Under the pieces are notes generated by a model. The model searched no databases. It saw nothing but the letters and a program-made list of their open reading frames with translations, and was not told the origin of the DNA. From Brenneria nigrifluens DSM 30175 = ATCC 13028 (GTDB lineage Bacteria; Pseudomonadota; Gammaproteobacteria; Enterobacterales; Enterobacteriaceae): a stretch of DNA of 64,000 bases. The position numbers and the translations under genes are program-made. Shown piece after piece: positions 36,168-44,692 of the stretch. The stretch is taken from positions 4,774,001 to 4,838,000 of the forward strand of contig NZ_CP034036.1 of NCBI RefSeq assembly GCF_005484965.1, in the 5' to 3' direction. The first letter of the stretch is position 1, and each line of letters starts with the position of its first letter.

Positions 36168-36247
36168 ATTTTTCCTCCTGCACACTACACTCTGATTAAT
36201 CACGACTCCGGGTCGACACTACTTTTGGGTATCCCACAGGAGGGATT

Positions 36248-37288
36248 ATGAAACTTATGCGTACCACTATTGCCAGTATCGCCGCCGCGGCGTTTTCGCT
36301 GACGGCGGTTTCCGCCTTTGCCGCCGTCAATCTCACCGGCGCTGGTGCGACATTCCCCGCGCCGGTCTATGCCAAATGGGCTGACTCCTATCAAAAAGAA
36401 ACCGGTAATAAAGTCAACTATCAGGGCATCGGATCGTCAGGCGGCGTAAAACAGATTCTCGCCAAGACCGTGGATTTCGGCGCGACGGATGCGCCGCTGT
36501 CCGACGATAAGCTGGCGCAGGACGGCCTGTTCCAGTTTCCGACGGTTATCGGCGGCGTGGTGCTGGCGGTTAATGTTCCGGGCATCAAATCCGGCGATCT
36601 GACGCTGGATGGTAAAACGCTGGGTGATATCTACCTGGGTAAAATCAAGAAGTGGAACGATCCCGCCATCACCAAACTGAACCCGAACGCCAAGCTGCCG
36701 GATCAGGATATCGCGGTGGTGCGTCGCGCCGATGGTTCGGGCACCTCTTTCGTGTTCACCAGCTACCTGGCGAAAGTGAATGCGGAGTGGAAGGAAAAAA
36801 TCGGTTCCGGCTCCACGGTTAACTGGCCGACCGGTCTGGGCGGCAAAGGCAACGACGGGATTGCCGCCTTCGTTCAGCGTCTGCCGGGTTCCATTGGCTA
36901 CGTTGAATACGCGTACGCCAAGCAGAATAACCTGGCCTACACCAAACTGGTTTCCGCGGACGGCAAAGTCGTCAGCCCGACCGGGGAAAGTTTCAGTAAT
37001 GCGGCCAAAGGCGCAGACTGGAACACCTCTTTCGCTCAGGATCTGACTAACCAGAAAGGCGAGAATGCCTGGCCGATCTCTTCAACCACTTTTATTCTGG
37101 TGCAGAAACAGCAGCCGAAAGCCGAGCTGGGCGCTGAAGTGCTGAAGTTCTTTGACTGGGCTTATACCAAAGGCGGCGATGAGGCAACGGCGCTGGATTA
37201 TGCTATTTTACCCACTGAAGTGGTAGAGCAGATCCGCGCCGCCTGGAAGGCCAATATTAAAGACGGCAGCGGTAAGGCGCTGTATTAA
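36248..37288 (+). CDS. pstS: PstS, periplasmic phosphate-binding protein
   Basis: 346 residues, E. coli length. A Sec signal peptide ends near VSAFAA (about residue 25), and the mature protein begins VNLTGAGATFPAPVYAKWADSY. The phosphate-contacting loops SSGGVKQI and RADGSGTSF are present. It captures Pi in the periplasm for PstCAB and takes part in PhoR control. GGAGGG precedes the ATG. It is the first gene of the PhoB-activated operon. Confidence 0.98.
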   Translation: MKLMRTTIASIAAAAFSLTAVSAFAAVNLTGAGATFPAPVYAKWADSYQKETGNKVNYQGIGSSGGVKQILAKTVDFGATDAPLSDDKLAQDGLFQFPTVIGGVVLAVNVPGIKSGDLTLDGKTLGDIYLGKIKKWNDPAITKLNPNAKLPDQDIAVVRRADGSGTSFVFTSYLAKVNAEWKEKIGSGSTVNWPTGLGGKGNDGIAAFVQRLPGSIGYVEYAYAKQNNLAYTKLVSADGKVVSPTGESFSNAAKGADWNTSFAQDLTNQKGENAWPISSTTFILVQKQQPKAELGAEVLKFFDWAYTKGGDEATALDYAILPTEVVEQIRAAWKANIKDGSGKALY

Positions 37289-37415
37289 AAATAACCGGAA
37301 TTGCAAATAATTAGTATTAAAAACAATTGCATTAAGCATAATTGTACTAAAATCGTACCTGGTTCCTTGTGTTTGATCGCAAGGCCGTTAGCTAAGTTGC
37401 TGCTGGATTGATAAT

Positions 37416-37447
37416 GGGGCAAAGAGGTTTGATGACCTCTTTGCCCC
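37416..37447 (+). terminator. Strong hairpin between pstS and pstC
   Basis: GGGGCAAAGAGGT / ACCTCTTTGCCCC, a perfect 13-bp stem with a 6-base loop, without a T-run. It lies in the 204-bp pstS-pstC spacer and is likely to attenuate transcription or to protect the 3' end of the pstS message, so that PstS is made in excess over the membrane parts. Confidence 0.8.
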
Positions 37448-37492
37448 ACGGCACTTTGGTATCAAACGCGGTTAAATTGAGAAGAGAGACGC

Positions 37493-38452
37493 ATGGCTGA
37501 GTATAAGCCAACTATCAAAGCCCCCGGGAAACATGGCGATATCATTTTTGGCGCGCTGGTGAAACTGGCCGCTCTGGTGACGCTGTTGTTGTTAGGGGGC
37601 ATTATTGTTTCCCTGATTGTGGCCTCCTGGCCCAGCATCGAAAAATTTGGTTTTTCCTTTCTGTGGACCAAAGACTGGGATGCGCCGGCCGAGCAATTCG
37701 GCGCCCTGGTGCCGATCTACGGCACCGTGGTCACCTCGCTGATCGCCCTGATTATCGCCATACCCATCAGTTTCGGCATCGCGCTGTTTTTGACCGAACT
37801 GGCGCCGGGCTGGCTGCGGCGTCCTCTGGGCGTCGCCATTGAGCTGCTGGCCGCCATCCCCAGCATCGTCTACGGCATGTGGGGGCTGTTTGTTTTTGCA
37901 CCGCTGTTCGCCAAATATTTCCAACAGCCGTTGGGCAGCGTGCTATCCGGTATCCCGATTGTCGGCGCGCTGTTCTCCGGTCCGGCGTTCGGCATCGGCA
38001 TTCTTGCCGCCGGGGTGATTCTGGCCATCATGATTATTCCGTACATCGCGGCGGTGATGCGCGACGTGTTTGAACAGACGCCGGTGATGATGAAAGAGTC
38101 CGCCTACGGTATTGGCTGCACCACCTGGGAAGTTATCTGGCGTATCGTTCTGCCTTATACCAAGAACGGGGTGATTGGCGGCATTATGCTGGGGCTGGGT
38201 CGCGCGCTGGGCGAAACCATGGCGGTCACCTTTATTATCGGCAATACCTACCAGTTGGACAGCATATCGCTGTATATGCCCGGCAACAGTATTACCTCGG
38301 CGCTGGCCAATGAATTCGCCGAGGCGGAGTCCGGCCTGCATACCGCCGCCCTGATGGAACTGGGGCTGATCCTGTTTGTGATCACCTTTATTGTTCTGGC
38401 GTGCTCAAAGTTGATGATTATGCGTCTGACAAAGAATGAGGGGACGCGCTGA
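37493..38452 (+). CDS. pstC: PstC, phosphate ABC transporter permease
   Basis: 319 residues with about six membrane helices and the ABC permease EAA loop (KESAYGIGCTTWEVIWRIVLP). It pairs with PstA to form the inner-membrane channel for Pi. It shares one base with pstA. Confidence 0.98.
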   Translation: MAEYKPTIKAPGKHGDIIFGALVKLAALVTLLLLGGIIVSLIVASWPSIEKFGFSFLWTKDWDAPAEQFGALVPIYGTVVTSLIALIIAIPISFGIALFLTELAPGWLRRPLGVAIELLAAIPSIVYGMWGLFVFAPLFAKYFQQPLGSVLSGIPIVGALFSGPAFGIGILAAGVILAIMIIPYIAAVMRDVFEQTPVMMKESAYGIGCTTWEVIWRIVLPYTKNGVIGGIMLGLGRALGETMAVTFIIGNTYQLDSISLYMPGNSITSALANEFAEAESGLHTAALMELGLILFVITFIVLACSKLMIMRLTKNEGTR

Positions 38453-39339
38453 TGGCTGCGTTAAACACGGAACAACAAGCGTCGCTGGCGCGTTCGCGAC
38501 ATAAAATGCAGGCCTGGCGGCGTCAGAAAAACCGCATAGCCCTGTGTTTATCCATGGTTACCATGGCGTTCGGCCTTTTCTGGCTGGTGTGGATCCTGTT
38601 TTCAACCATCAGTAAAGGGATGGACGGCATGTCGCTGGCGTTATTTACCGAAATGACGCCGCCGCCGAATAGCCCGGGCGGCGGGCTGGCGAACGCCATT
38701 GTCGGCAGCGGCCTGCTGATCCTGTGGGCGACGGTGTTGGGCACGCCGCTGGGGATTATGGCCGGTATCTATCTGGCGGAATACGGGCGGAAATCATGGG
38801 TCGCCGAAGTGATTCGTTTTATTAACGATATCTTGCTTTCCGCGCCGTCCATCGTGGTCGGGCTGTTTGTCTACACCCTGGTGGTGGCGAAAATGCAGCA
38901 CTTCTCCGGCTGGGCCGGGGTGATTGCGCTGGCATTGTTGCAGATACCCATTGTTATCCGCACCACGGAAAATATGCTCAAGCTGGTGCCGGACAGCCTG
39001 CGCGAAGCGGCCTATGCGCTGGGAACCCCGAAATGGAAGATGATTTCCGCCATCACGCTGAAAGCCTCGGTTTCCGGCATTATGACCGGGATTTTACTGG
39101 CGATAGCGCGCATTGCCGGGGAAACCGCGCCGCTGCTGTTTACCTCGCTCTCCAATCAGTTCTGGAGCACGGACCTGATGCATCCGATCGCCAACCTGCC
39201 GGTCACCATATTCAAGTTCGCCATGAGTCCGTTCGTTGAGTGGCAGCAGCTGGCCTGGGCGGGGGTATTGCTGATTACCCTGTGCGTTCTGCTGCTGAAT
39301 ATTCTGGCGCGGGTTATTTTTTCCGCCAAGAAACACTAA
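38452..39339 (+). CDS. pstA: PstA, phosphate ABC transporter permease
   Basis: 295 residues, six predicted membrane helices, EAA loop [21 protein letters not shown]-like. It forms the channel with PstC. The ATG overlaps the pstC stop (TGATG), and pstB follows after 50 bp. Confidence 0.98.
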   Translation: [295 protein letters not shown]

Positions 39340-39389
39340 TAATTTTAAGGCGTTGCCTTGCAGCGCCCGTGTAAAAGAGAGAAGTCTTG

Positions 39390-40166
39390 ATGAGTATGGC
39401 TACTGAGACATCCACCAGTAAAATCCAGGTTCGCAATCTGAATTTCTATTATGGGAAGTTCCATGCGCTAAAGGATATCACGCTGGATATTGCCGCCAAT
39501 CAGGTTACCGCCTTTATCGGTCCTTCGGGCTGCGGCAAATCCACGCTGCTGCGTACCCTGAATAAAATGTATCAGCTCTATCCGGAGCAGCGCGCCGAAG
39601 GCGATATTCTGCTTGATGGCAATAATATCCTGACCGATAAACAGGATATCGCGCTGCTGAGGGCCAAGGTGGGGATGGTTTTCCAGAAGCCGACGCCGTT
39701 TCCGATGTCCATTTACGACAACATCGCTTTCGGCGTACGCTTGTTTGAAAAATTATCGCGCGCGGATATGGATGAACGGGTGCAGTGGGCGCTGACCAAA
39801 GCGGCGCTGTGGCACGAAACCAAAGACAAGCTGCACCAGAGCGGTTACAGCCTGTCGGGCGGTCAGCAGCAGCGCTTGTGCATCGCGCGCGGCATCGCCA
39901 TCCGTCCTGACGTGCTGCTGCTGGATGAGCCCTGCTCCGCCCTGGATCCTATCTCCACCGGCAGAATTGAAGAGCTGATTTCCGAGCTGAAAAAAGATTA
40001 CACCGTGGTTATCGTCACCCACAATATGCAGCAGGCCGCGCGTTGTTCGGACCATACGGCGTTTATGTATCTGGGTGAACTGATCGAATTCAGCGATACC
40101 GACACCCTGTTTACTGCGCCACGGCAGAAACAGACCGAAGATTACATCACCGGCCGCTACGGTTGA
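39390..40166 (+). CDS. pstB: PstB, phosphate ABC transporter ATPase
   Basis: 258 residues from the ATG at 39390 (MSMATETSTSK), which matches E. coli better than the TTG three bases upstream. Walker A GPSGCGKST at about 44-52, signature LSGGQQQRL at about 155 and Walker B VLLLDEPCSALDP at about 174. It powers Pi import and signals Pi sufficiency through PhoU/PhoR. Confidence 0.98.
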   Translation: MSMATETSTSKIQVRNLNFYYGKFHALKDITLDIAANQVTAFIGPSGCGKSTLLRTLNKMYQLYPEQRAEGDILLDGNNILTDKQDIALLRAKVGMVFQKPTPFPMSIYDNIAFGVRLFEKLSRADMDERVQWALTKAALWHETKDKLHQSGYSLSGGQQQRLCIARGIAIRPDVLLLDEPCSALDPISTGRIEELISELKKDYTVVIVTHNMQQAARCSDHTAFMYLGELIEFSDTDTLFTAPRQKQTEDYITGRYG

Positions 40167-40180
40167 TTACGGGAAGCATC

Positions 40181-40912
40181 ATGGAAAATCTGAATCTGAA
40201 CAAACATATTTCCGGGCAGTTCAACGCCGAGCTGGAGCATATCCGCACCCAGGTGTTGACCATGGGCGGGCTGGTGGAGCAGCAACTGACCGACGCCATT
40301 ACCGCGATGCATAACCAGGATGCCGAGCTGGCGCAGCGCGTGGTGGAAGGGGATGCCAAAGTCAACATGATGGAAGTGACGATTGACGAGGCCTGCGTGC
40401 GCATCATCGCCAAACGCCAACCCACCGCCAGCGATCTGCGTCTGGTGATGGCGATCATCAAAACCATCTCCGAGCTGGAACGCATCGGCGACGTGGCGGA
40501 CAAGATATGCCGCACCGCGCTGGAAAAATTCTCTCATCAGCATCAGCCGCTGCTGGTCAGCCTGGAGTCGCTGGGGCGCCACACGGTGCAAATGCTGCAC
40601 GACGTGCTGGATGCGTTCGCCCGGATGGATCTGGATGAGGCGGTGCGTATCTATCGTGAAGATAAAAAGGTGGATAAGGAGTACGAAGGGATTGTGCGCC
40701 AGTTGATGACGCATATGATGGAAGACTCCCGCACCATCCCCAGCGTGCTGACGGCGCTGTTCTGCGCCCGCTCCATCGAGCGTATCGGCGACCGTTGCCA
40801 GAATATCTGCGAATTTATCTTCTATTTCGTCAAAGGTCAGGATTTCCGCCATCTGGGCGGCGACGCGCTGGAAAAACTGCTGGTGGAGAAAGAGGGTAAA
40901 AAACAGGGGTAG
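40181..40912 (+). CDS. phoU: PhoU, phosphate signalling regulator
   Basis: 243 residues, two repeats of a three-helix bundle, each with the E/DxxxD metal motif (ERIGDVADKICR and ERIGDRCQNICEF). It links Pst transport activity to PhoR so that PhoB is off when Pi is plentiful. I start it at ATG 40181 (MENLNLNKHISGQFN), as in E. coli. It is the last gene of the operon. Confidence 0.98.
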   Translation: MENLNLNKHISGQFNAELEHIRTQVLTMGGLVEQQLTDAITAMHNQDAELAQRVVEGDAKVNMMEVTIDEACVRIIAKRQPTASDLRLVMAIIKTISELERIGDVADKICRTALEKFSHQHQPLLVSLESLGRHTVQMLHDVLDAFARMDLDEAVRIYREDKKVDKEYEGIVRQLMTHMMEDSRTIPSVLTALFCARSIERIGDRCQNICEFIFYFVKGQDFRHLGGDALEKLLVEKEGKKQG

Positions 40913-41176
40913 TTTGCCAATGAAGTTTGCTTTTACTTGGTTTTAGGAAAAACACGGGGATGGATAGGGATATACCGCCCCGTGGTGGTTTTGGTGTTGA
41001 AATTGTATGGTGATTGTCCGTTGTTGAGTTGTTGTATGTGGCTTGCTGTTTTTTCCCGCTTGGTTCCAATTCCACCTGTTTCCGTCGTTCACTGTTGCAG
41101 AATTTATCGACTCCTATTCCATTGTTTCATTTCATCTTTCTCAATACGGTGATTTTTATTGAGCTTCCTTGCAGGA
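40913..41176. other. Non-coding stretch between phoU and the toxin-antitoxin pair
   Basis: About 264 bp, AT-rich to the right. Short ORFs in it have no ribosome site or recognisable product. I see no strong terminator after phoU. This is probably the left junction of acquired DNA. Confidence 0.4.
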
Positions 41177-41194
41177 TGTATAAAATTTTATACA
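41177..41194. promoter_or_regulatory. Palindromic operator of the toxin-antitoxin operon
   Basis: TGTATAAAATTTTATACA is an 18-bp perfect palindrome, 17 bp before the toxin ATG. Its position at the transcription start fits an autorepression site for the HTH antitoxin. GAGGG just after it is the toxin ribosome site. Confidence 0.7.
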
Positions 41195-41211
41195 TACGTG
41201 AGGGATGATGT

Positions 41212-41553
41212 ATGATTGGAAAAGAAATAGATTGGCGTGGAAGTGCATTGGATGATTTGAAAGCATTCCCGGAAAAAGCTCGAGCATCCGCAGGTCATCA
41301 ACTGAGGCGTGTGCAATATGGTCTCGAACCAAATGATTTTAAACCAATTAATAATTGGGGGGCAGGAGTCATCGAGATTCGTATTGATGATGAGGATGGT
41401 ACTTATCGAGTGGTTTATGTCGCCAAGTTTCCAGAGAAAATTTATGTGTTACATAGTTTTAAAAAGAAAGCTCGGGCTACTTCCAAAAAAGACGTCAATC
41501 TTATCAAGGTACGTTATCAAGCGGTAATCATTGAGCGGAGAAAGGAAAAATGA
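41212..41553 (+). CDS. HigB/RelE-type toxin (phage Gp49-like family)
   Basis: 113 residues, strongly basic. The pattern of a ParE/RelE-like fold is seen with RVVYVAKFPEKIYVLHSFKKKARATSKKDVNLIKVRY at about 60-100, the core of the phage-derived Gp49-like (HigB-2) family, whose members cut mRNA at the ribosome. The start is ATG 41212 behind AGGGATGATG. The stop overlaps the next ATG by 4 bp, a typical toxin-first HigBA arrangement. Its low GC differs from the pst genes, suggesting transfer. Confidence 0.88.
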   Translation: MIGKEIDWRGSALDDLKAFPEKARASAGHQLRRVQYGLEPNDFKPINNWGAGVIEIRIDDEDGTYRVVYVAKFPEKIYVLHSFKKKARATSKKDVNLIKVRYQAVIIERRKEK

Positions 41554-41888
41554 CTAATCATATCGACGTTAAGTCTCGTCATATCACGGCGGCGACCGAT
41601 AATATTTTTTCAGATCTCGGCTTTTCCGCAGAGAAAGCGGAAGCATTGCTATCAGAGTCCGATAAAGAAATTGAACAGGCTTTGGCTATGAAGAAAGCGC
41701 TGATGGCTTCAATAGCTGCCTGGATAAAATCGCAAGGATACCGCCAATCTGAGGCTGCAAACGTTTTGCATGTTTCCCGTCCACGCATATCTGATGTCGT
41801 GAATCAAAAAACAGAGAAGTTTACCCTTGATTCTTTGGTTGGAATGGCGGGAAAAATTGGTAAGCGAGTAAAACTGGTGATTGAATAG
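41550..41888 (+). CDS. HigA/XRE-type antitoxin
   Basis: 112 residues. A helix-turn-helix of the XRE type lies at about 62-95 (SQGYRQSEAANVLHVSRPRISDVVNQKTEKFTLDSL), preceded by an N-terminal arm that should wrap the toxin. It should neutralise the toxin encoded just upstream and repress the operon at the 41177-41194 palindrome. AGGAAA precedes the overlapping ATG. Confidence 0.88.
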   Translation: MTNHIDVKSRHITAATDNIFSDLGFSAEKAEALLSESDKEIEQALAMKKALMASIAAWIKSQGYRQSEAANVLHVSRPRISDVVNQKTEKFTLDSLVGMAGKIGKRVKLVIE

Positions 41889-41912
41889 CTTGCTCTCCGT
41901 TGTTGCTTTTAA

Positions 41913-41955
41913 ATAGTGCAAAAAAAGAGCATCCCCGCACTATTAGCGCGCTAAT
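41913..41955. promoter_or_regulatory. Palindrome cluster upstream of the peptide transporter operon
   Basis: ATAGTGC (41913-41919) and GCACTAT (41937-41943) form a 7-bp inverted repeat, followed at once by the palindrome ATTAGCGCGCTAAT (41942-41955). GCAC/GTGC half-sites resemble those of NtrC. The cluster lies about 140-180 bp before the candidate sigma-54 promoter. Confidence 0.4.
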
Positions 41956-42093
41956 TATCTAGATGAAATGCTTATACTAAAAACGTAACTTAATTTCTCA
42001 GCCGCAGTATTCAAAAATAGTGCACGCCACGCCTGCGGTTTCTCCTTTTTAGAAATCACTTACCTAAAATCTGTAAGGTTACAAATCCGCTAT

Positions 42094-42109
42094 TGGCTTC
42101 AGTCTTGCA
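42094..42109 (+). promoter_or_regulatory. Candidate sigma-54 (-24/-12) promoter
   Basis: TGGCTTCAGTCTTGCA matches TGGCAC-N5-TTGCA with GG at 42095-42096 and GC at 42107-42108, 12 bp apart as required. Transcription would start near 42120, 45 bp before the solute-binding protein ATG. Confidence 0.55.
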
Positions 42110-42166
42110 ATGATTACACCGTGAGTATTCAGCATGGTTTATTCATTAATGGCATGGAGAAATAGC

Positions 42167-43699
42167 ATGACTCGTTCCCTGGCAAGACGGATACAACAAT
42201 ACGCTTTATCTGCATTACTGATGGGATGTGCTTCATACGGCTATGCGGGCAAACAGAACGATACGTTGGTGTATGCCTCGGATAACGAGGTGGAAAATAT
42301 CAGCCCTTATCATAATACCCTGCGCGAAGGGGTGATTATTTCCAACCTGGTGTGGGACCGGCTGATCTATCGCGATCCCAAAACCGGAGAATATGAACCC
42401 CAACTGGCCGCCTCGTGGGAATGGGATGCGCCGGAAATACTGGTTCTGCATTTGCGCAAAGGGATTAAATTCCATAATGGCGATGATTTTAGCGCCGATG
42501 ACGTGGTTTACACCTTCAATAATATTGCCGGCGATAATACCGATTCCGTGATGCCGCAGAGCGTCAACTGGATAAAGGAAACCGAAAAGGTCGATGACTA
42601 CACGGTAAAACTGCATCTGGAAAAACCTTTCCCGGCGGCGCTGGAATATTTGTCCGGCCCGACGCCGATCTTTCCCGCCAAATACTACCAGCAGGTTAAG
42701 CTGGCCGGCTTCAGTAAAGCCCCGATTGGCACCGGCCCTTATAAGATCACCGGCGTGACGCCCGCGCAGGGCGTCACTATGGAGAAAAACGCCGATTACT
42801 TTACAGACAGCCCGGTTGGGCAGCCGAAAATAGGCAAATTACAGTTTGTGGTGATCCGCGATCCGGAAACCCGGCTGGCGCAGCTGATGACCGGCCAGGT
42901 CGACTGGATCTGGCGGGTTCCCGCCGATCAGATGACCTCGCTGGAAACCATGCCGAATATCGCGGTGAAAAGCGGCGAAACCATGCGCATCGGTTTTCTG
43001 GCGCTGAACACCAACGCCGGCGGGCCGGGCGGGGAACCGTTCAGGGATCTGCGCGTCCGTCAGGCGGTGAACCACGCCATCAACCGCCAGGGAATGGTGG
43101 ATAATCTGGTGCGCGGCGGCAGTCAGCCGGTCTATTCCGCCTGTTTCTCCGCTCAGGCCGCCTGTAACACCAGCAAAGTGATCAAGTATGAGTACGACCC
43201 GGAAAAAGCCAAACGGTTACTGGCGGAGGCCGGCTACCCCAACGGTTTCGATACCGATATCTGGGCTTATCGCGAGCGGGACTACGCCGAGGCGATTATC
43301 GGCGATCTGCGTAAAGTCGGCATTAATGCCCGGTTGCATTATGTACAGCACTCGGTGCTGGCGGCCGATCTGATTTCCGGTAAGGCGCCGATGGCGGTAC
43401 GTACCTGGGGTTCTTATTCCATCAACGATGCCTCCGCCTTCGTTACGCCTTATTTCGGCGGCAAGGGGGATGATATCTGGAAAGACGCGGAGGTCACCGG
43501 CATGTTGACCAAGGCTGATGAAACCATCGATACCAAGCAGCGCAGCGCTCTGTATGCGGACGTGCTGGGGCGTATTTCTTCCCAGGCGTATCTGGCGCCG
43601 CTGTTTTCCTATTCAACCAACTATGCCTTTACCTCCGACCTGAACTTTGACAGCTGGCCGGATGAGCTTCCGCGCTTTGCGCTGGCGAGCTGGAAGTAA
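42167..43699 (+). CDS. Peptide-type ABC transporter substrate-binding protein (SBP_bac_5)
   Basis: 510 residues from ATG 42167, which has GGAGA seven bases upstream and yields a proper signal peptide (MTRSLARRIQQYALSALLMG...YGYAG, cleavage near residue 29); the start at 42134 would put eleven residues before it. The mature part is of the DppA/OppA class (LVYASDNEVENISPYHN; family region LAASWEWD...LRKGIKFHNGDDF). It binds a di- or oligopeptide or similar solute in the periplasm for the two permeases and two ATPases that follow. Confidence 0.93.
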   Translation: MTRSLARRIQQYALSALLMGCASYGYAGKQNDTLVYASDNEVENISPYHNTLREGVIISNLVWDRLIYRDPKTGEYEPQLAASWEWDAPEILVLHLRKGIKFHNGDDFSADDVVYTFNNIAGDNTDSVMPQSVNWIKETEKVDDYTVKLHLEKPFPAALEYLSGPTPIFPAKYYQQVKLAGFSKAPIGTGPYKITGVTPAQGVTMEKNADYFTDSPVGQPKIGKLQFVVIRDPETRLAQLMTGQVDWIWRVPADQMTSLETMPNIAVKSGETMRIGFLALNTNAGGPGGEPFRDLRVRQAVNHAINRQGMVDNLVRGGSQPVYSACFSAQAACNTSKVIKYEYDPEKAKRLLAEAGYPNGFDTDIWAYRERDYAEAIIGDLRKVGINARLHYVQHSVLAADLISGKAPMAVRTWGSYSINDASAFVTPYFGGKGDDIWKDAEVTGMLTKADETIDTKQRSALYADVLGRISSQAYLAPLFSYSTNYAFTSDLNFDSWPDELPRFALASWK

Positions 43700-43765
43700 C
43701 AGACCCAGGGGAATCGGCAGCGCTATCGATTCCCCCCGATATCCGGTGAGAATGAGGAACAGCTC

Positions 43766-44683
43766 ATGATTATCTATATGTTGCATCGGCTGCTCGTGGC
43801 GCTGGCGGTGCTGTTTACCGTGGCGATCGTCAGTTTCTCTCTCCTGCATCTTTCCGGCGATCTGGCGGCGGCGATTGCCGGACCGGACGCCACGGCCGAG
43901 GTGGTCGAGCGTATTCGGGTGCAGTATGGGCTGGATCAGCCGTTGACCACGCAGTTCGCGCACTGGATGTGGTCGGCGCTGCATCTCGATTTCGGCCGCT
44001 CGTTCTATTTTGAAAATACGGTGATGGAACTGGTCGGCCAGAGAATGCCCATTACGCTGAAGCTGGGGGCGGTTTCCCTGCTGCTGGCGTTGGTGGTGGC
44101 GATCCCTCTCGGGGTGCTGGCCGCGGTATTCCGCGATACCTGGATCGACAGATGTTCCGTTTTTATTTCCGTTATCGGACAGGCGATGCCGAATTTCTGG
44201 TTTGCCCTGCTGCTGATCGTCGTCTTTGCCGTGGGTCTGAAATGGCTGCCGGTGGCGGGAAACGGCAGCTGGCGGAACTTTGTGTTGCCGGCGATCGCCC
44301 TTGGCTATTACGCCATGCCGTCGCTGATGCGCCTGACGCGCTCCGGCATGCTGGACGTGTTGGGTTCGGACTATGTCCGCACCGCGCGGGCCAAGGGGCT
44401 GAGCGCCTTCCGGGTCATCGTCAAGCACGGTCTGCGTAACGCTATCATTCCGGTGGTGGCGCTGGCGACGGTCGAACTGGGCTTTATGCTGGGCGGATCG
44501 GTGGTGATTGAGTCGGTGTTTGCCCTGCAGGGATTGGGGCAACTGGCGTGGGACTCCATTTCCCGCAACGACTTTCCCGTGGTGCAGGCCATCGTGTTGA
44601 TTATCTCGGTGTTTTATATCGGGCTGACCTTTCTGGCCGATGTCCTTAATGCGGCGCTCGATCCGCGTCTGCGTACCTCATAG
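43766..44683 (+). CDS. Peptide-type ABC transporter permease 1 (DppB-like)
   Basis: 305 residues, six membrane helices, N-terminal MIIYMLHRLLVALAVLFTVAIVSFSLLHLSGD as in DppB/OppB, and the EAA loop DYVRTARAKGLSAFRVIVKHGLRNAIIPV. It forms the inner-membrane channel with the next gene product. Confidence 0.95.
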   Translation: MIIYMLHRLLVALAVLFTVAIVSFSLLHLSGDLAAAIAGPDATAEVVERIRVQYGLDQPLTTQFAHWMWSALHLDFGRSFYFENTVMELVGQRMPITLKLGAVSLLLALVVAIPLGVLAAVFRDTWIDRCSVFISVIGQAMPNFWFALLLIVVFAVGLKWLPVAGNGSWRNFVLPAIALGYYAMPSLMRLTRSGMLDVLGSDYVRTARAKGLSAFRVIVKHGLRNAIIPVVALATVELGFMLGGSVVIESVFALQGLGQLAWDSISRNDFPVVQAIVLIISVFYIGLTFLADVLNAALDPRLRTS

Positions 44684-44692
44684 GGAGCTTCC

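Noticed and set aside
36002..36199. Small ORFs between apeR and pstS
   Set aside because: They run through the Pho boxes and lack ribosome sites.
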